Assembly: GCF_016031655.1 (NCBI RefSeq)
Contig: NZ_JACCHQ010000031.1
Span: 20,268 to 84,267, forward strand
Reading direction: 5' to 3'
DNA from: Bradyrhizobium glycinis
GTDB lineage: Bacteria; Pseudomonadota; Alphaproteobacteria; Rhizobiales; Xanthobacteraceae
DNA: 64,000 nucleotides
The notes below the pieces were generated by a model. The model did not search any database, was not told the DNA's origin, and saw only the letters and a list, made by a program, of their open reading frames with translations. The position numbers and the translations under genes were made by a program. Positions 26,737 through 38,731 of the stretch are shown here, in pieces (within the stretch, counting starts at the first letter, position 1; each line of letters opens with the position of its first letter).

Positions 26737-27477
26737 ATGATCGATCCTCGCATCCTGGTGCTGATCCCGGCTCGCATGGCCGCCACCCGCCTGCCCGGCA
26801 AGCCGCTCGCCGATATCGCGGGATTGCCGATGATCGTGCATGTGCTGCGCCGTGCCGAGGCCGCCGCAATCGGCAGGGTCGCGGTGGCGACCGACACCGA
26901 CGAGATCGCCTCGGTCGTGACCGCCCATGGCGGCGAGGCCGTGATGACCCGCGCGGACCACCCCTCCGGCTCCGACCGCATCCACGAGGCCATGCAGAAG
27001 CTTGATCCCGAGGGCAAGGCCGAGATCGTGATCAATCTCCAGGGCGATTTCCCGACCATCACGCCGCAGGCCATCCGCGAGGTGCTGCCGCCCTTCGACG
27101 ATCCCGCGGTCGACATCGTCACATTGGCCTCGCAGATCCACACCGAGGAGGAGGACCTCGCGCCGAGCGTGGTCAAGGCCATCGGTTCGCCGATCGGGCC
27201 GAGGCGGCTCCGGGCACTTTATTTCACCCGCGCCACCGCCCCTTACGGCAACGGACCGCGATACCACCACATCGGCCTCTATGCCTATCGGCGCGCCGCG
27301 CTGGAGCGGTTCGTATCGCTGCCGCCGTCGCCCCTGGAACGTCAGGAGAGCCTGGAACAGCTGCGGGCGGTGGAGGCCGGCATGCGCATCGACATCATGA
27401 TCGTCGAGAGCGTGCCCCGCGGCGTCGACACCCCGCCCGATCTCGAAACCGCGCGCAGCATCCTTTCCAAATCCTGA
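26737..27477 (+). CDS. kdsB: 3-deoxy-manno-octulosonate cytidylyltransferase
   Basis: This 246-residue cytosolic enzyme couples KDO to CMP for lipopolysaccharide core synthesis. The N-terminal nucleotide-binding motif is IPARMAATRLPGKPL, and VINLQGDFPTI provides the metal-binding aspartate. Length is typical. The ATG at 26737 is chosen because the conserved fold starts there; the longer open frame adds 50 unrelated residues. It precedes pheA by 37 bp on the same strand. Confidence 0.93.
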   Translation: MIDPRILVLIPARMAATRLPGKPLADIAGLPMIVHVLRRAEAAAIGRVAVATDTDEIASVVTAHGGEAVMTRADHPSGSDRIHEAMQKLDPEGKAEIVINLQGDFPTITPQAIREVLPPFDDPAVDIVTLASQIHTEEEDLAPSVVKAIGSPIGPRRLRALYFTRATAPYGNGPRYHHIGLYAYRRAALERFVSLPPSPLERQESLEQLRAVEAGMRIDIMIVESVPRGVDTPPDLETARSILSKS

Positions 27478-27514
27478 GCCGCTGCTACAAGGCCGACCAG
27501 GAGCACTTCTAGAC

Positions 27515-28372
27515 ATGAGCAAGATGAAGATCGCATTCCAGGGCGAGCCCGGAGCCAATTCCCACATCGCCATCGTCGAGGCCTATCCCGACGCCGAGCC
27601 GATGCCCTGCGCCACTTTTGAAGACGCGCTGTCGGCGATCTCGTCGGGCGAGGCCGATCTCGGCATGATCCCGATCGAGAATTCGGTCGCCGGCCGCGTC
27701 GCCGACATCCATCACCTCCTGCCGGCGTCCGGCCTCTTCATCGTCGGCGAATGGTTTCTGCCGGTCCGGCATCAGCTGATGGCCGTGAAGGGCACCAAGC
27801 TCGAAGACATCAAGAGCGTCGAGAGCCACGTGCACGCGCTCGGCCAGTGCCGGCGCATCATCCGCAAGCTCGGCATCAAGCCGATCGTCCACGCCGACAC
27901 CGCCGGCAGCGCCCGCGACATCTCGGAGCGCAAGGACAAGACCGTGGCCGCGATCGCCTCGCGCCTTGCCGCAAAGATCTACGGTCTCGACATCCTCGCC
28001 GAGGACATCGAGGACGAGGCCCACAACACCACGCGCTTCGTGGTGCTGGCGCGCGAGCCGAAATGGGCGCCCCAGGGCACCGGACCGCTCGTCACGACCT
28101 TTGTTTTCCGCGTGCGCAATTTGCCGGCGGCACTCTACAAGGCGCTCGGCGGCTTCGCCACCAATGGCGTCAACATGACCAAGCTCGAGAGCTACATGGT
28201 CGACGGCAATTTCTTCGCCACGCAGTTCTATGCCGATGTCGACGGCCACCCCGATGACAAGGGCCTCGCCTTCGCCATCGAGGAGCTGAAATTCTTCTCG
28301 CGCGAATTCCGCATCGTCGGCGTCTATCCGGGCCATCCGTTCCGCGCGACATTCAGCGAGGCGCAGGATTGA
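27515..28372 (+). CDS. pheA: prephenate dehydratase
   Basis: This 285-residue monofunctional enzyme turns prephenate into phenylpyruvate in phenylalanine synthesis. Residues 1-180 are the catalytic domain, with IPIENSVAG (53-61) and the TRF motif (173-175). A C-terminal ACT domain starts near 192 and carries the LESYMV segment (224-229), where phenylalanine would bind for feedback control. There is no chorismate mutase part. An AGGAG site precedes the ATG. Confidence 0.95.
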   Translation: MSKMKIAFQGEPGANSHIAIVEAYPDAEPMPCATFEDALSAISSGEADLGMIPIENSVAGRVADIHHLLPASGLFIVGEWFLPVRHQLMAVKGTKLEDIKSVESHVHALGQCRRIIRKLGIKPIVHADTAGSARDISERKDKTVAAIASRLAAKIYGLDILAEDIEDEAHNTTRFVVLAREPKWAPQGTGPLVTTFVFRVRNLPAALYKALGGFATNGVNMTKLESYMVDGNFFATQFYADVDGHPDDKGLAFAIEELKFFSREFRIVGVYPGHPFRATFSEAQD

Positions 28373-28409
28373 TTTGCCACCCCTCCCCTGAGCGCCCCTC
28401 CAGGGGAAG

Positions 28410-29423
28410 CTACCCCGCCGCTCTGAGCCCGAACGCCTCCGCCAGCAGCGCATACGACCTCTTTCGTGCCTCGTGGTCGTACACCGCCGTGATCACCATC
28501 AGCTCGTCCGGCTTGCTCGCGTAGATCAAGGGCTGCAGCTTCTTCTGCACCGTCGCGGGGCTGCCGACGAACAGGCGCGAGCGGTTGCGCAGGATCGAGG
28601 TGCGCTCGGCATCCGTATACGGATAGGCCATCGCTTCTTCGACGCTCGGCAGGGGCAGATATTGGCCGCGGTCGCGGCGCAGGCGATTGAGGTCGAAGGA
28701 CGAGGCAAGGCTTTCGGCTTCCGCGTCGGTCTCGGCCGCGATGACGGCGACCGCGAGGATGGCATGCGGGCTCGCACGCCAGGCCGAGGGCTGAAAACGG
28801 TTGCGGTAATGCACCATCGCATCGATCGCGTCGTGGGACGCGAAATGATGGGCGAAGGCGAAGCCCATGCCGACCTGGGCGGCCAATTCCGAGGAATAAT
28901 CGCTGGAGCCAAGCAGCCAGATCGGCGGCAGCCCGGTGTCGTCGGGCATGGCGACGACGTTGTTGTAGGGGTGCCCTGCGGGGAATTCGCGGGTCTCCCA
29001 CAGGATCAACTCGTGCAGCCGCTCCAGGAAATCGTCGCCGTCGCGCCGGTCGAGCCGGCTTCTGAGCGCATACGCCGTGGCGCCATCGGTGCCGGGGGCA
29101 CGGCCGAGACCGAGATCGATCCGGCCCGGAAACAGCGCCTCCAGCATCTTGAAGCGCTCGGCGACGACCAGCGGCGCATGGTTGGGCAGCATCACCCCGC
29201 CGGAACCGACGCGGAGGTGCTTCGTCACCGCCGCGATCTGGCCGATCATGACATCGGGCGCGGGGCTCGCGACGGAGGCGAGATTGTGATGCTCGGCGAG
29301 CCAGTAGCGGACATAGCCGAGGCCATCCACGTGACGCGCCAGATCGATGCTGTTGCGCAGCGCCGCGGCGGGCTTGGTGCCTGTTGTGACGACGGAGAGG
29401 TCGAGGACGGAGAGCGGGATCAT
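28410..29423 (-). CDS. LLM-class (luciferase-like) flavin-dependent oxidoreductase
   Basis: This 337-residue protein is a TIM-barrel flavin enzyme of the bacterial luciferase type. Recognisable segments are YWLAEHHNLASVASPAPDVM, VGSGGVMLPNHAPL and RIDLGLGRAPGTD, close to the MsnO8-like group. Such proteins use reduced FMN to oxidise varied small molecules; the substrate is unknown. It is convergent with pheA and divergent from metF. Confidence 0.88.
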   Translation of the reverse strand: MIPLSVLDLSVVTTGTKPAAALRNSIDLARHVDGLGYVRYWLAEHHNLASVASPAPDVMIGQIAAVTKHLRVGSGGVMLPNHAPLVVAERFKMLEALFPGRIDLGLGRAPGTDGATAYALRSRLDRRDGDDFLERLHELILWETREFPAGHPYNNVVAMPDDTGLPPIWLLGSSDYSSELAAQVGMGFAFAHHFASHDAIDAMVHYRNRFQPSAWRASPHAILAVAVIAAETDAEAESLASSFDLNRLRRDRGQYLPLPSVEEAMAYPYTDAERTSILRNRSRLFVGSPATVQKKLQPLIYASKPDELMVITAVYDHEARKRSYALLAEAFGLRAAG

Positions 29424-29798
29424 GGCGGCTTAACGTAATGGAGGCGGTCGCGGCGACAATGGGCGGGCTGCGCAGGCCTGACGTGTACGAACGGGCCGGC
29501 ACGCCAGCAGCTCAAGTTGGGAAACTTACTGTCTGTTCGTAGATAAAATTGTTCTGCCCACCACAAAATCGAGTAATCAAAAGGACCGTTAATGAACAAT
29601 AACATCTCAGTTTCAGTCCTTTAGGTTAAACGGGTCACCTTCCCACTAGAGGCATGAGTCACAAGAAAAATCTATCCGCTTGCACCTATATGGGCAACTT
29701 CCCATCAATGATGGGCTGTCGACTAGAGGGCCTTTGCCGTATTCTAGCTCTCCGAGGCTAGACCCCGATCGCGCCCTGACATTGGAGTGAGTGGTGCC
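29424..29798. other. 375-bp leader region upstream of metF, two small hairpins
   Basis: It is more AT-rich than its surroundings. CCCAT/ATGGG forms a hairpin at 29701-29715, and TCTAGC/GCTAGA another at 29743-29762 with an 8-nt loop. I could not match a SAM-II, SAH or cobalamin riboswitch. A regulatory leader for metF-metH is likely by position but not shown. Confidence 0.4.
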
Positions 29799-30719
29799 AT
29801 GACTGACCTGATCTCGCCTGCGACAGCCGACCGGCAGGACGGGCACCTGAAGCAGCCCGCGATCTCTTTCGAATTCTTTCCGCCCAAGACGGAAGAGATG
29901 GAGCGCAATCTCTGGGAGACCATCAACCGGCTGGCCCCGCTCGAGCCGAAGTTCGTCTCGGTGACTTACGGCGCCGGCGGCTCGACCCGTGAGCGCACCC
30001 ATTCGACCATCACACGCATCCTGCAAGAAACCGCGCTGCTGCCGGCGGCGCATCTGACCTGCGTCGGTGCTTCGCGCGGCGAGATCGACGAGATCGTCGA
30101 CCGCTATCACGAGGTCGGCGTCCGCCACATCGTGGCCTTGCGCGGCGATCCCGTCGGCGGCATCGGCACACCCTATTCCAGCCATCCTGAGGGGTATCAG
30201 AGCTCGGCCGATCTCGTCGCCGGGATCAAGAACCGGCACGGCGATATCGAGGTCTCGGTCTCGGCCTATCCCGAGAAGCACCCCGAGGCGCGCGACTTCG
30301 ATGCCGATATCGACACGCTCAAGGCCAAGGTCGATGCGGGTGCGACGCGCGCGATCACCCAGGTGTTCTTCGACAACGATCTCTACTTCCGTTATCTCGA
30401 CCGCGTGCGTGCGCGCGGCATCGACATCCCGATCGTGCCGGGCATCATGCCCATGCACAATTTCAAACAGGCCCGCAATTTCGTGACGCGTGCCGGCACC
30501 ACGGTGCCCGACTGGTTCGCGGCGAAGTTCGAGGGCCTCGATGACGATGCCGAAACGCGCAAGCTGGTGGCCGCGACCGTTGCGGCCGGCCAGGTGCAGA
30601 AGCTCGCCAAGCACGGTGTCGACACCTTCCACTTCTACACCATGAACCGCGCCGATCTCGTGTTCGCGATCAGCCATTTGCTCGGCATTCGCGCCAAGAG
30701 CGCGCAGAAGGCGGCGTAA
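29799..30719 (+). CDS. metF: 5,10-methylenetetrahydrofolate reductase
   Basis: This 306-residue flavoprotein reduces methylene-THF to methyl-THF, the methyl donor for methionine synthase. The opening ISFEFFPPKTEEME and the segment VTYGAGGSTRERT are family hallmarks, as is HIVALRGDPVGG. The ATG at 29799 has GGAG about 11 bases upstream; an in-frame GTG at 29787 overlaps that site and is less likely. metH follows after 6 bp, so the enzyme making the methyl donor and the one using it are co-expressed. Confidence 0.95.
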   Translation: MTDLISPATADRQDGHLKQPAISFEFFPPKTEEMERNLWETINRLAPLEPKFVSVTYGAGGSTRERTHSTITRILQETALLPAAHLTCVGASRGEIDEIVDRYHEVGVRHIVALRGDPVGGIGTPYSSHPEGYQSSADLVAGIKNRHGDIEVSVSAYPEKHPEARDFDADIDTLKAKVDAGATRAITQVFFDNDLYFRYLDRVRARGIDIPIVPGIMPMHNFKQARNFVTRAGTTVPDWFAAKFEGLDDDAETRKLVAATVAAGQVQKLAKHGVDTFHFYTMNRADLVFAISHLLGIRAKSAQKAA

Positions 30720-30725
30720 GAGAAA

Positions 30726-34568
<3,843 letters not shown>

Positions 34569-34598
34569 GCGCGCCTGCAAAACAAAAAGTGGAGAAAA

Positions 34599-34627
34599 CA
34601 ACCCCATGCACAGTAGCGATGGGGTTG
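34599..34627. repeat. hairpin after metH
   Basis: CAACCCCAT and ATGGGGTTG form a perfect 9-bp stem around an 11-nt loop. There is no U-tract. Similar sequences, I believe, recur downstream of genes in Bradyrhizobium, but I cannot check this. Confidence 0.4.
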
Positions 34628-34767
34628 AAAGGCTTGAGGATTTTCGGTCTTGCCGAAGGCGGTTTGCGGCGTCGGGCAAAACAGGGGTATTATTGCATCA
34701 TCGGCTGCTGTGCGCGGTGTCGCAAAGCCGGCGCTGCCCTGTGACTCTCCCCACACGCACGATCCCC

Positions 34768-34960
34768 ATCCTCCCCTGGAGGGGGAGGATCGGTTCGCAT
34801 GCGGCGCAGCGGCATGCGGACCGAGGTGGGGTGAAGCCACGAATGAGCTCGCTGTGAGAGCCTCAGGACTGCGGACAGAAGCAGCGAGATCACGGATGGT
34901 CTGTCACCCCACCCCGCTCGCGCTGCGCGCGATCGACCCTCCCCCTCCAGGGGAGGGTGA
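34768..34960. repeat. palindromic intergenic repeat, family A copy 2
   Basis: The outer arms, ATCCTCCCCTGGAGGGGGAG at the left and its counterpart at the right, enclose an inner pair, GAGGTGGGGTGA with TCACCCCACCCC, and a GCATGCGGC/GCGGCATGC hairpin. It lies between convergent metH and GST genes. The left arm reappears, truncated, next to the transposase gene at 63699. Confidence 0.75.
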
Positions 34961-34965
34961 GCGAC

Positions 34966-35595
34966 TCAGCCCTTCGGCGGGGCCAGCGGTTGCACGATCT
35001 CCTGGAACGGGGCCAGTGCTTCGCAGCGCTCGCTATGGGCCGCGAGCGCCGGATAGCGCGAGGCATCGAACAGGTCGGGATGCGCTTCGCGGGTGAACCG
35101 GACGACGCAGGCGACGGCGATGTCGGCGTGGCCGATGCGCGTCCCCAGCCAGTATGGCGTCGTCACCTTGGCGCGCTCGGCCTCGAGCACCTTCAGCACG
35201 TCCGCGATCTGCGCCTGGCAGCGTTCGACCCATAGCGCGAGCTGCTCCTTCCGCAGCACGCGCTCGTAGAGCAGGCTCACCGCCTTGTCGCCGAGACCGG
35301 AAGCCAGCGCGCAGATGCGCAAATGCTTGCGCCGCTCGGTGCCGCCGCGCGGCAGCATGGCCTTCTCAGGCCCGATGAGGTCGTCGAGATAATCGAGGAT
35401 GATCGTGCTCTCGATCAACGCCTCGCCGTCGCCGAGCACCAGGGTCGGCACGCGGCGCAAGGGATTGTACGACGCGATCTTGTCGGCGTCGCCGAAGGTC
35501 GACCATGGCTTGTGCTCGAAGGCGAGCCCGTAAAGCCGAAGCGCAATCGCGACGCGGCGGACGAAGGGGGAATCATATTGGCCGATCAGGAACAT
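34966..35595 (-). CDS. glutathione S-transferase family protein
   Basis: This 209-residue protein has the thioredoxin-like N-terminal domain (FLIGQYDSPFVRRVAIALRL; glutathione-contact segment GDGEALIESTIILDYLDD near residue 55-72) and an all-helical C-terminal domain. It is a soluble enzyme that may conjugate glutathione to electrophiles; its substrate is unknown. It lies downstream of the ArsR-type gene on the same strand, 139 bp away. Confidence 0.88.
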   Translation of the reverse strand: MFLIGQYDSPFVRRVAIALRLYGLAFEHKPWSTFGDADKIASYNPLRRVPTLVLGDGEALIESTIILDYLDDLIGPEKAMLPRGGTERRKHLRICALASGLGDKAVSLLYERVLRKEQLALWVERCQAQIADVLKVLEAERAKVTTPYWLGTRIGHADIAVACVVRFTREAHPDLFDASRYPALAAHSERCEALAPFQEIVQPLAPPKG

Positions 35596-35734
35596 GGTTC
35601 TCGCTCTTCTCGATCATTGAACAGGCAGGGCCGATCAGTCTCCACGACCAGATCAGTGCGACGCAACAAGAATCTTGGAAATGGAGCATTGCGCCCGCTG
35701 CAACGACCCGCGACGGCCTCACGGCGCACCACGC

Positions 35735-36037
35735 TCAGAGGCCGTCCTGGATCGAGCGCTTGATCGCGGCGATGGCGGTCTCGTTGCGCTTGTACATGGT
35801 CCACTGCTTGATGCGCTTGGCGCGCACCAGCTTGGCTGATGTCAGCACCCGCATGTGCTCGCTCAATGTGGGCGCACTGACGCCGAGCTTTTCGGCGATC
35901 AGCAATCCGCAGACGCCGTCCTCGACCAGGTCGCCATCTTCCTGCTCACGGAAATGCTTCCTGGGGTCCCGCAGCCATTCCAGGATCTGCAGGCGGCGTT
36001 CGTTGGCGAGCGCGCGCAAGGCGACGGCAATTTTCAT
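35735..36037 (-). CDS. ArsR-type winged-helix transcriptional regulator
   Basis: This 100-residue DNA-binding protein has the ArsR fold: ALANERRLQILEWL opens it, and the recognition helix lies in VSAPTLSEHMRVLTSAKLV. The CxC metal site of arsenic-type repressors is absent; a single cysteine occurs near residue 43. There is no ribosome site before the ATG, and a TTGACA-16-CAAAAT promoter would start transcription at the ATG itself, suggesting leaderless translation. Likely targets are itself, the divergent dehydratase gene and perhaps the GST gene. Confidence 0.88.
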   Translation of the reverse strand: MKIAVALRALANERRLQILEWLRDPRKHFREQEDGDLVEDGVCGLLIAEKLGVSAPTLSEHMRVLTSAKLVRAKRIKQWTMYKRNETAIAAIKRSIQDGL

Positions 36038-36071
36038 TTAGCCATTTTGCTAATTACCTAATTGATGTCAA
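36038..36071 (-). promoter_or_regulatory. ArsR-gene promoter overlapping a small operator palindrome
   Basis: On the minus strand TTGACA (36071-36066), 16 bp, CAAAAT (36049-36044), then six bases to the start codon. TTAGC (36038-36042) and GCTAA (36049-36053) form a palindrome over the -10 region. Binding by the ArsR protein is inferred. Confidence 0.4.
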
Positions 36072-36100
36072 CGCTCCCTTGGACTATTCTGGACGGCATC

Positions 36101-37048
36101 ATGACAGCGACAATGGACATCACGCGGCAGCGGATTGCGGCGACCGAGCCGGTCATCCGTCCGCATATCAGGCGCACGCCGCTGCTTCAGGCCGATCTCG
36201 CCGATTTCGGCCTGCCGGCAGCGCCGGTCACGTTCAAGCTCGAGATGCTGCAGCATTCCGGATCGTTCAAGGCGCGCGGCGCCTTCGCCAATCTGTTGCT
36301 GCGGCAGGTGCCGCAGGCCGGTGTCGTCGCCGCATCCGGCGGCAATCACGGCGCGGCCGTCGCCTATGCGGCGCAGCGGCTCGGCATTCCCGCCACGATC
36401 TTCGTGCCCGACATCACCTCGCCGGCCAAGGCCGAGCGGATCAGGGCTTACGGCGCAAAGCTCATGATCGCGGGCAGCCGCTATGCCGATGCGCTCGCCG
36501 CGAGCGAGGCGCATGTCGCGCAGACCGGCGCGCTGGCCGTCCATGCCTATGATCAGGCCGAAACCCTGCTCGGCCAGGGCAGCGTCGGACTGGAATTGGA
36601 GCAGGACGCGCCCGGCATCGACACGCTGCTGGTGTCGGTCGGCGGCGGCGGGCTGATCGGCGGCATTGCGGCGTGGTACGCCGGCAGGACGCGCATCGTC
36701 GCGGTCGAGCCGGAGCAATCGCCGACCCTGCACGCCGCGCTCGCGGCCGGCGCGCCGGTCGATGCGCCGGCCGGCGGCATCGCCGCCGACAGCCTTGCGC
36801 CGCGCCGCGTCGGCGAGCTGATGTTTCCGGTCGCGCGCGCCCATGTCGAGCGCGTCGTCCTGGTCAGCGACGATGCGATCAGAGAGGCCCAGGCCGCGCT
36901 GTGGTCGCACTTGCGCCTCGTGGCCGAGCCCGGCGGCGCCGCCGCCTTTGCCGCGGTGCTCTCCGGCCGCTATCGTCCTTCACCTGCCGAGCGCGTCGCG
37001 ATTCTGGTCTGCGGCGCCAACACGACGGCGGTGAATTTCGATAGCTGA
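36101..37048 (+). CDS. threonine/serine dehydratase (PLP fold type II)
   Basis: This 315-residue PLP enzyme deaminates threonine or serine to the keto acid. K57 in SGSFKARGA binds PLP, SGGNHGAAVAYAA holds its ring, and the phosphate loop is VGGGGLIGG. There is no C-terminal ACT regulatory domain, so it resembles catabolic or serine-racemase-like members rather than biosynthetic IlvA. The ATG at 36101 follows GGACGG; an upstream TTG-ATG pair at 36062-36067 falls in the ArsR promoter region and is less likely. Confidence 0.88.
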   Translation: MTATMDITRQRIAATEPVIRPHIRRTPLLQADLADFGLPAAPVTFKLEMLQHSGSFKARGAFANLLLRQVPQAGVVAASGGNHGAAVAYAAQRLGIPATIFVPDITSPAKAERIRAYGAKLMIAGSRYADALAASEAHVAQTGALAVHAYDQAETLLGQGSVGLELEQDAPGIDTLLVSVGGGGLIGGIAAWYAGRTRIVAVEPEQSPTLHAALAAGAPVDAPAGGIAADSLAPRRVGELMFPVARAHVERVVLVSDDAIREAQAALWSHLRLVAEPGGAAAFAAVLSGRYRPSPAERVAILVCGANTTAVNFDS

Positions 37049-37059
37049 GCGGGAATGAC

Positions 37060-37479
37060 ATGACGGCGCCGCGCGGACGGATCCTGACAGCGATCCTGCT
37101 GCCGATGATCGGCGCCGGCCATGCGGAGGACCGCCCGATCGGCTTCCTGACGCCGTCGAAGAACATCGCCTGCCAGTTCTTTACCGACAACGGTCAGGGC
37201 GTGCTCCGCTGCGACATCATGAACACGGATGCGCGCCCGCGCCGGCCCGCCGATTGCGAGCTCGACTGGGGCCACGCCTTCGAGATGAGTGCGAAGGGCG
37301 CTGCGAGCCGCATTTGCGCCGGCGACACCGTGATGGATCCCTCGCTGCCGGTGCTGGCCTATGGCGAGGTATGGCAGCGCGGGGGATTCACGTGCCGGTC
37401 GGAGCAGACCGGGCTGACGTGCTTCAATGCGATGCAGCGGGGGTTTTCGTTGGCGCGGGCGGAGCAGAAGGTGTTTTGA
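37060..37479 (+). CDS. secreted protein of the DUF6636 type
   Basis: This 139-residue protein has a signal peptide (about residues 1-22, ending GAGHA) and a mature domain with six cysteines. The opening GFLTPSKNIACQFF and the ending GFTCRSEQTGLTCFNAMQRGFSLARA are the pattern of small secreted proteins I know as DUF6636; their function is unknown. The family name is from memory. It lies 11 bp after the dehydratase gene and may be co-transcribed. Confidence 0.75.
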   Translation: MTAPRGRILTAILLPMIGAGHAEDRPIGFLTPSKNIACQFFTDNGQGVLRCDIMNTDARPRRPADCELDWGHAFEMSAKGAASRICAGDTVMDPSLPVLAYGEVWQRGGFTCRSEQTGLTCFNAMQRGFSLARAEQKVF

Positions 37480-37567
37480 GAAGTAGGCCGCATGAGCGAA
37501 GCGACATGCGGAGACGCTTCCCGGGATATCGCTCGGCCCGGGCTACAGTGCTGTCACGCGCTAAACC

Positions 37568-37687
37568 GTCATCCTGAGGTGCTTCCCATACGATGCGCCG
37601 GCATCGCAAGGAGAGCCTCGAAGAATGGGCCACAGGCGCCCGCAGCCCATCCTTCGAGGCGCGCAAGAGCGCGCACCTCAGGATGAC
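37568..37687. repeat. palindromic intergenic repeat, family C
   Basis: GTCATCCTGAGGTGC at the left is matched by GCACCTCAGGATGAC at the right, with an inner pair, CCTCGAAGAATGGGC and GCCCATCCTTCGAGG. This gives a nested hairpin of about 120 bp. A single copy in the window. Confidence 0.8.
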
Positions 37688-37804
37688 GGCGGAGTGCGCG
37701 GCAACGGGAAAATCGCCCCGGACTACGCTGCGCTCCATCGGGCGGCCGGCCCGTTACCCCATCCACGGCCGCTAATCGGAAGATTGACGGCAGCGCAGCA
37801 CTCC

Positions 37805-37889
37805 GTCATTGCGAGCGCAGCGAAGCAATCCAGAATCTCTCCGTACAGACATTCTGGATTGCTTCGTCGCAAGGGCTCCTCGCAATGAC
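37805..37889. repeat. palindromic intergenic repeat, family B copy 1
   Basis: GTCATTGCGAG pairs with CTCGCAATGAC, and GAAGCAATCCAGAAT with ATTCTGGATTGCTTC. It forms a nearly complete hairpin of about 85 bp, directly followed by the GNAT gene end. Confidence 0.85.
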
Positions 37890-37909
37890 GGTGAGGAGGC
37901 GGCCGCGTG

Positions 37910-38503
37910 CTACTCGATGATCGGCACATGCGGCGCCGCATCGCGCGGCGCCCTGCCGTCAAGCCGCGGGTCGTCGTCGATCTCGATCTGACGGCGGAAG
38001 GGGCGGAAGCCGGAGCGCTGATAGAAGGCCAGCGCCCCCGGATGATCGAAGGTGCAGGTGTGCAGCCAGAGGCGGCGGAGGTCGCGTGACCAGGCGATCT
38101 CCAGCGCACGATTCATCAGGAAGCGGGCGGCGCCCGCTCCGATCAGGCTGGCGGTGACGCCGAAATACACCACCTCGCACTGGCCGGGCTCGCGGAAATC
38201 CAGCTCCAGAAAGCCTTCATCACGGCCATCCTCGACGAGGGCATAGACCTCGACGCCAGGCGCGTGGATGATTGCGGCGAGCTCGGCGCCGGTCAGGTGT
38301 GGCCGCGCCAGCCACAGCCAGTTCTCGCCGACCCTGCGATAGAGATCGCGGTACCAGGCAAGCGCGGGAGCATCGACCTTGCGCAGGGACCAGTTTCCCG
38401 GCGGATCGTCGCGGCGCGCGGGAGGTGCGGTCATCTCCAGATGAGTGACGACGGCGGCGATCTTGCCGTTCGGGACGTCGGAATAGCCGTCGGGGACGAT
38501 CAT
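37910..38503 (-). CDS. GNAT-family N-acetyltransferase
   Basis: This 197-residue protein has the GNAT acetyl-CoA fold in its second half: VYFGVTASLIGAGAARFLMN is the pyrophosphate-binding A motif, followed by LHTCTFDHPGALAFYQRSGF, a typical B motif. The N-terminal third is less conserved. The acceptor is unknown. It lies alone between two copies of palindromic repeat family B. Confidence 0.88.
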   Translation of the reverse strand: MIVPDGYSDVPNGKIAAVVTHLEMTAPPARRDDPPGNWSLRKVDAPALAWYRDLYRRVGENWLWLARPHLTGAELAAIIHAPGVEVYALVEDGRDEGFLELDFREPGQCEVVYFGVTASLIGAGAARFLMNRALEIAWSRDLRRLWLHTCTFDHPGALAFYQRSGFRPFRRQIEIDDDPRLDGRAPRDAAPHVPIIE

Positions 38504-38565
38504 GCTTCTTGCTTCTTTTCTTAGAGGCTATGCCGATTTGAAGAACAGCAACAGCCCCGCACTCC

Positions 38566-38682
38566 GTCATTGCGAGCGCAGCGACTTGTCCGCCGAAGCC
38601 TCTTGGCGAAGGCGGAAGCAATCCAGAATCTTTCCGCGGGGGCAGTCTGGATTGCTTCGTCGCAAGGGCTCCTCGCAATGAC
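38566..38682. repeat. palindromic intergenic repeat, family B copy 2 with 32-nt insertion
   Basis: The same unit as at 37805-37889, except for an extra 32 nt at 38585-38616. The insert contains its own palindrome, TCCGCC with GGCGGA, so one hairpin is nested in another. Confidence 0.85.
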
Positions 38683-38731
38683 GGTCGAGACAGTGGAATG
38701 CGCCTCGCGCCGTCGGAGCTAGAAGTCCTCG

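Noticed and set aside
29600..29798. SAM-II or cobalamin riboswitch upstream of metF
   Set aside because: I could not find the conserved core or pseudoknot strands of these classes; the two hairpins are too small to support a call.
37568..38682. Repeats around the GNAT gene considered as a CRISPR array
   Set aside because: The units are large self-complementary hairpins, not short direct repeats with equal spacers, and no cas gene is present.
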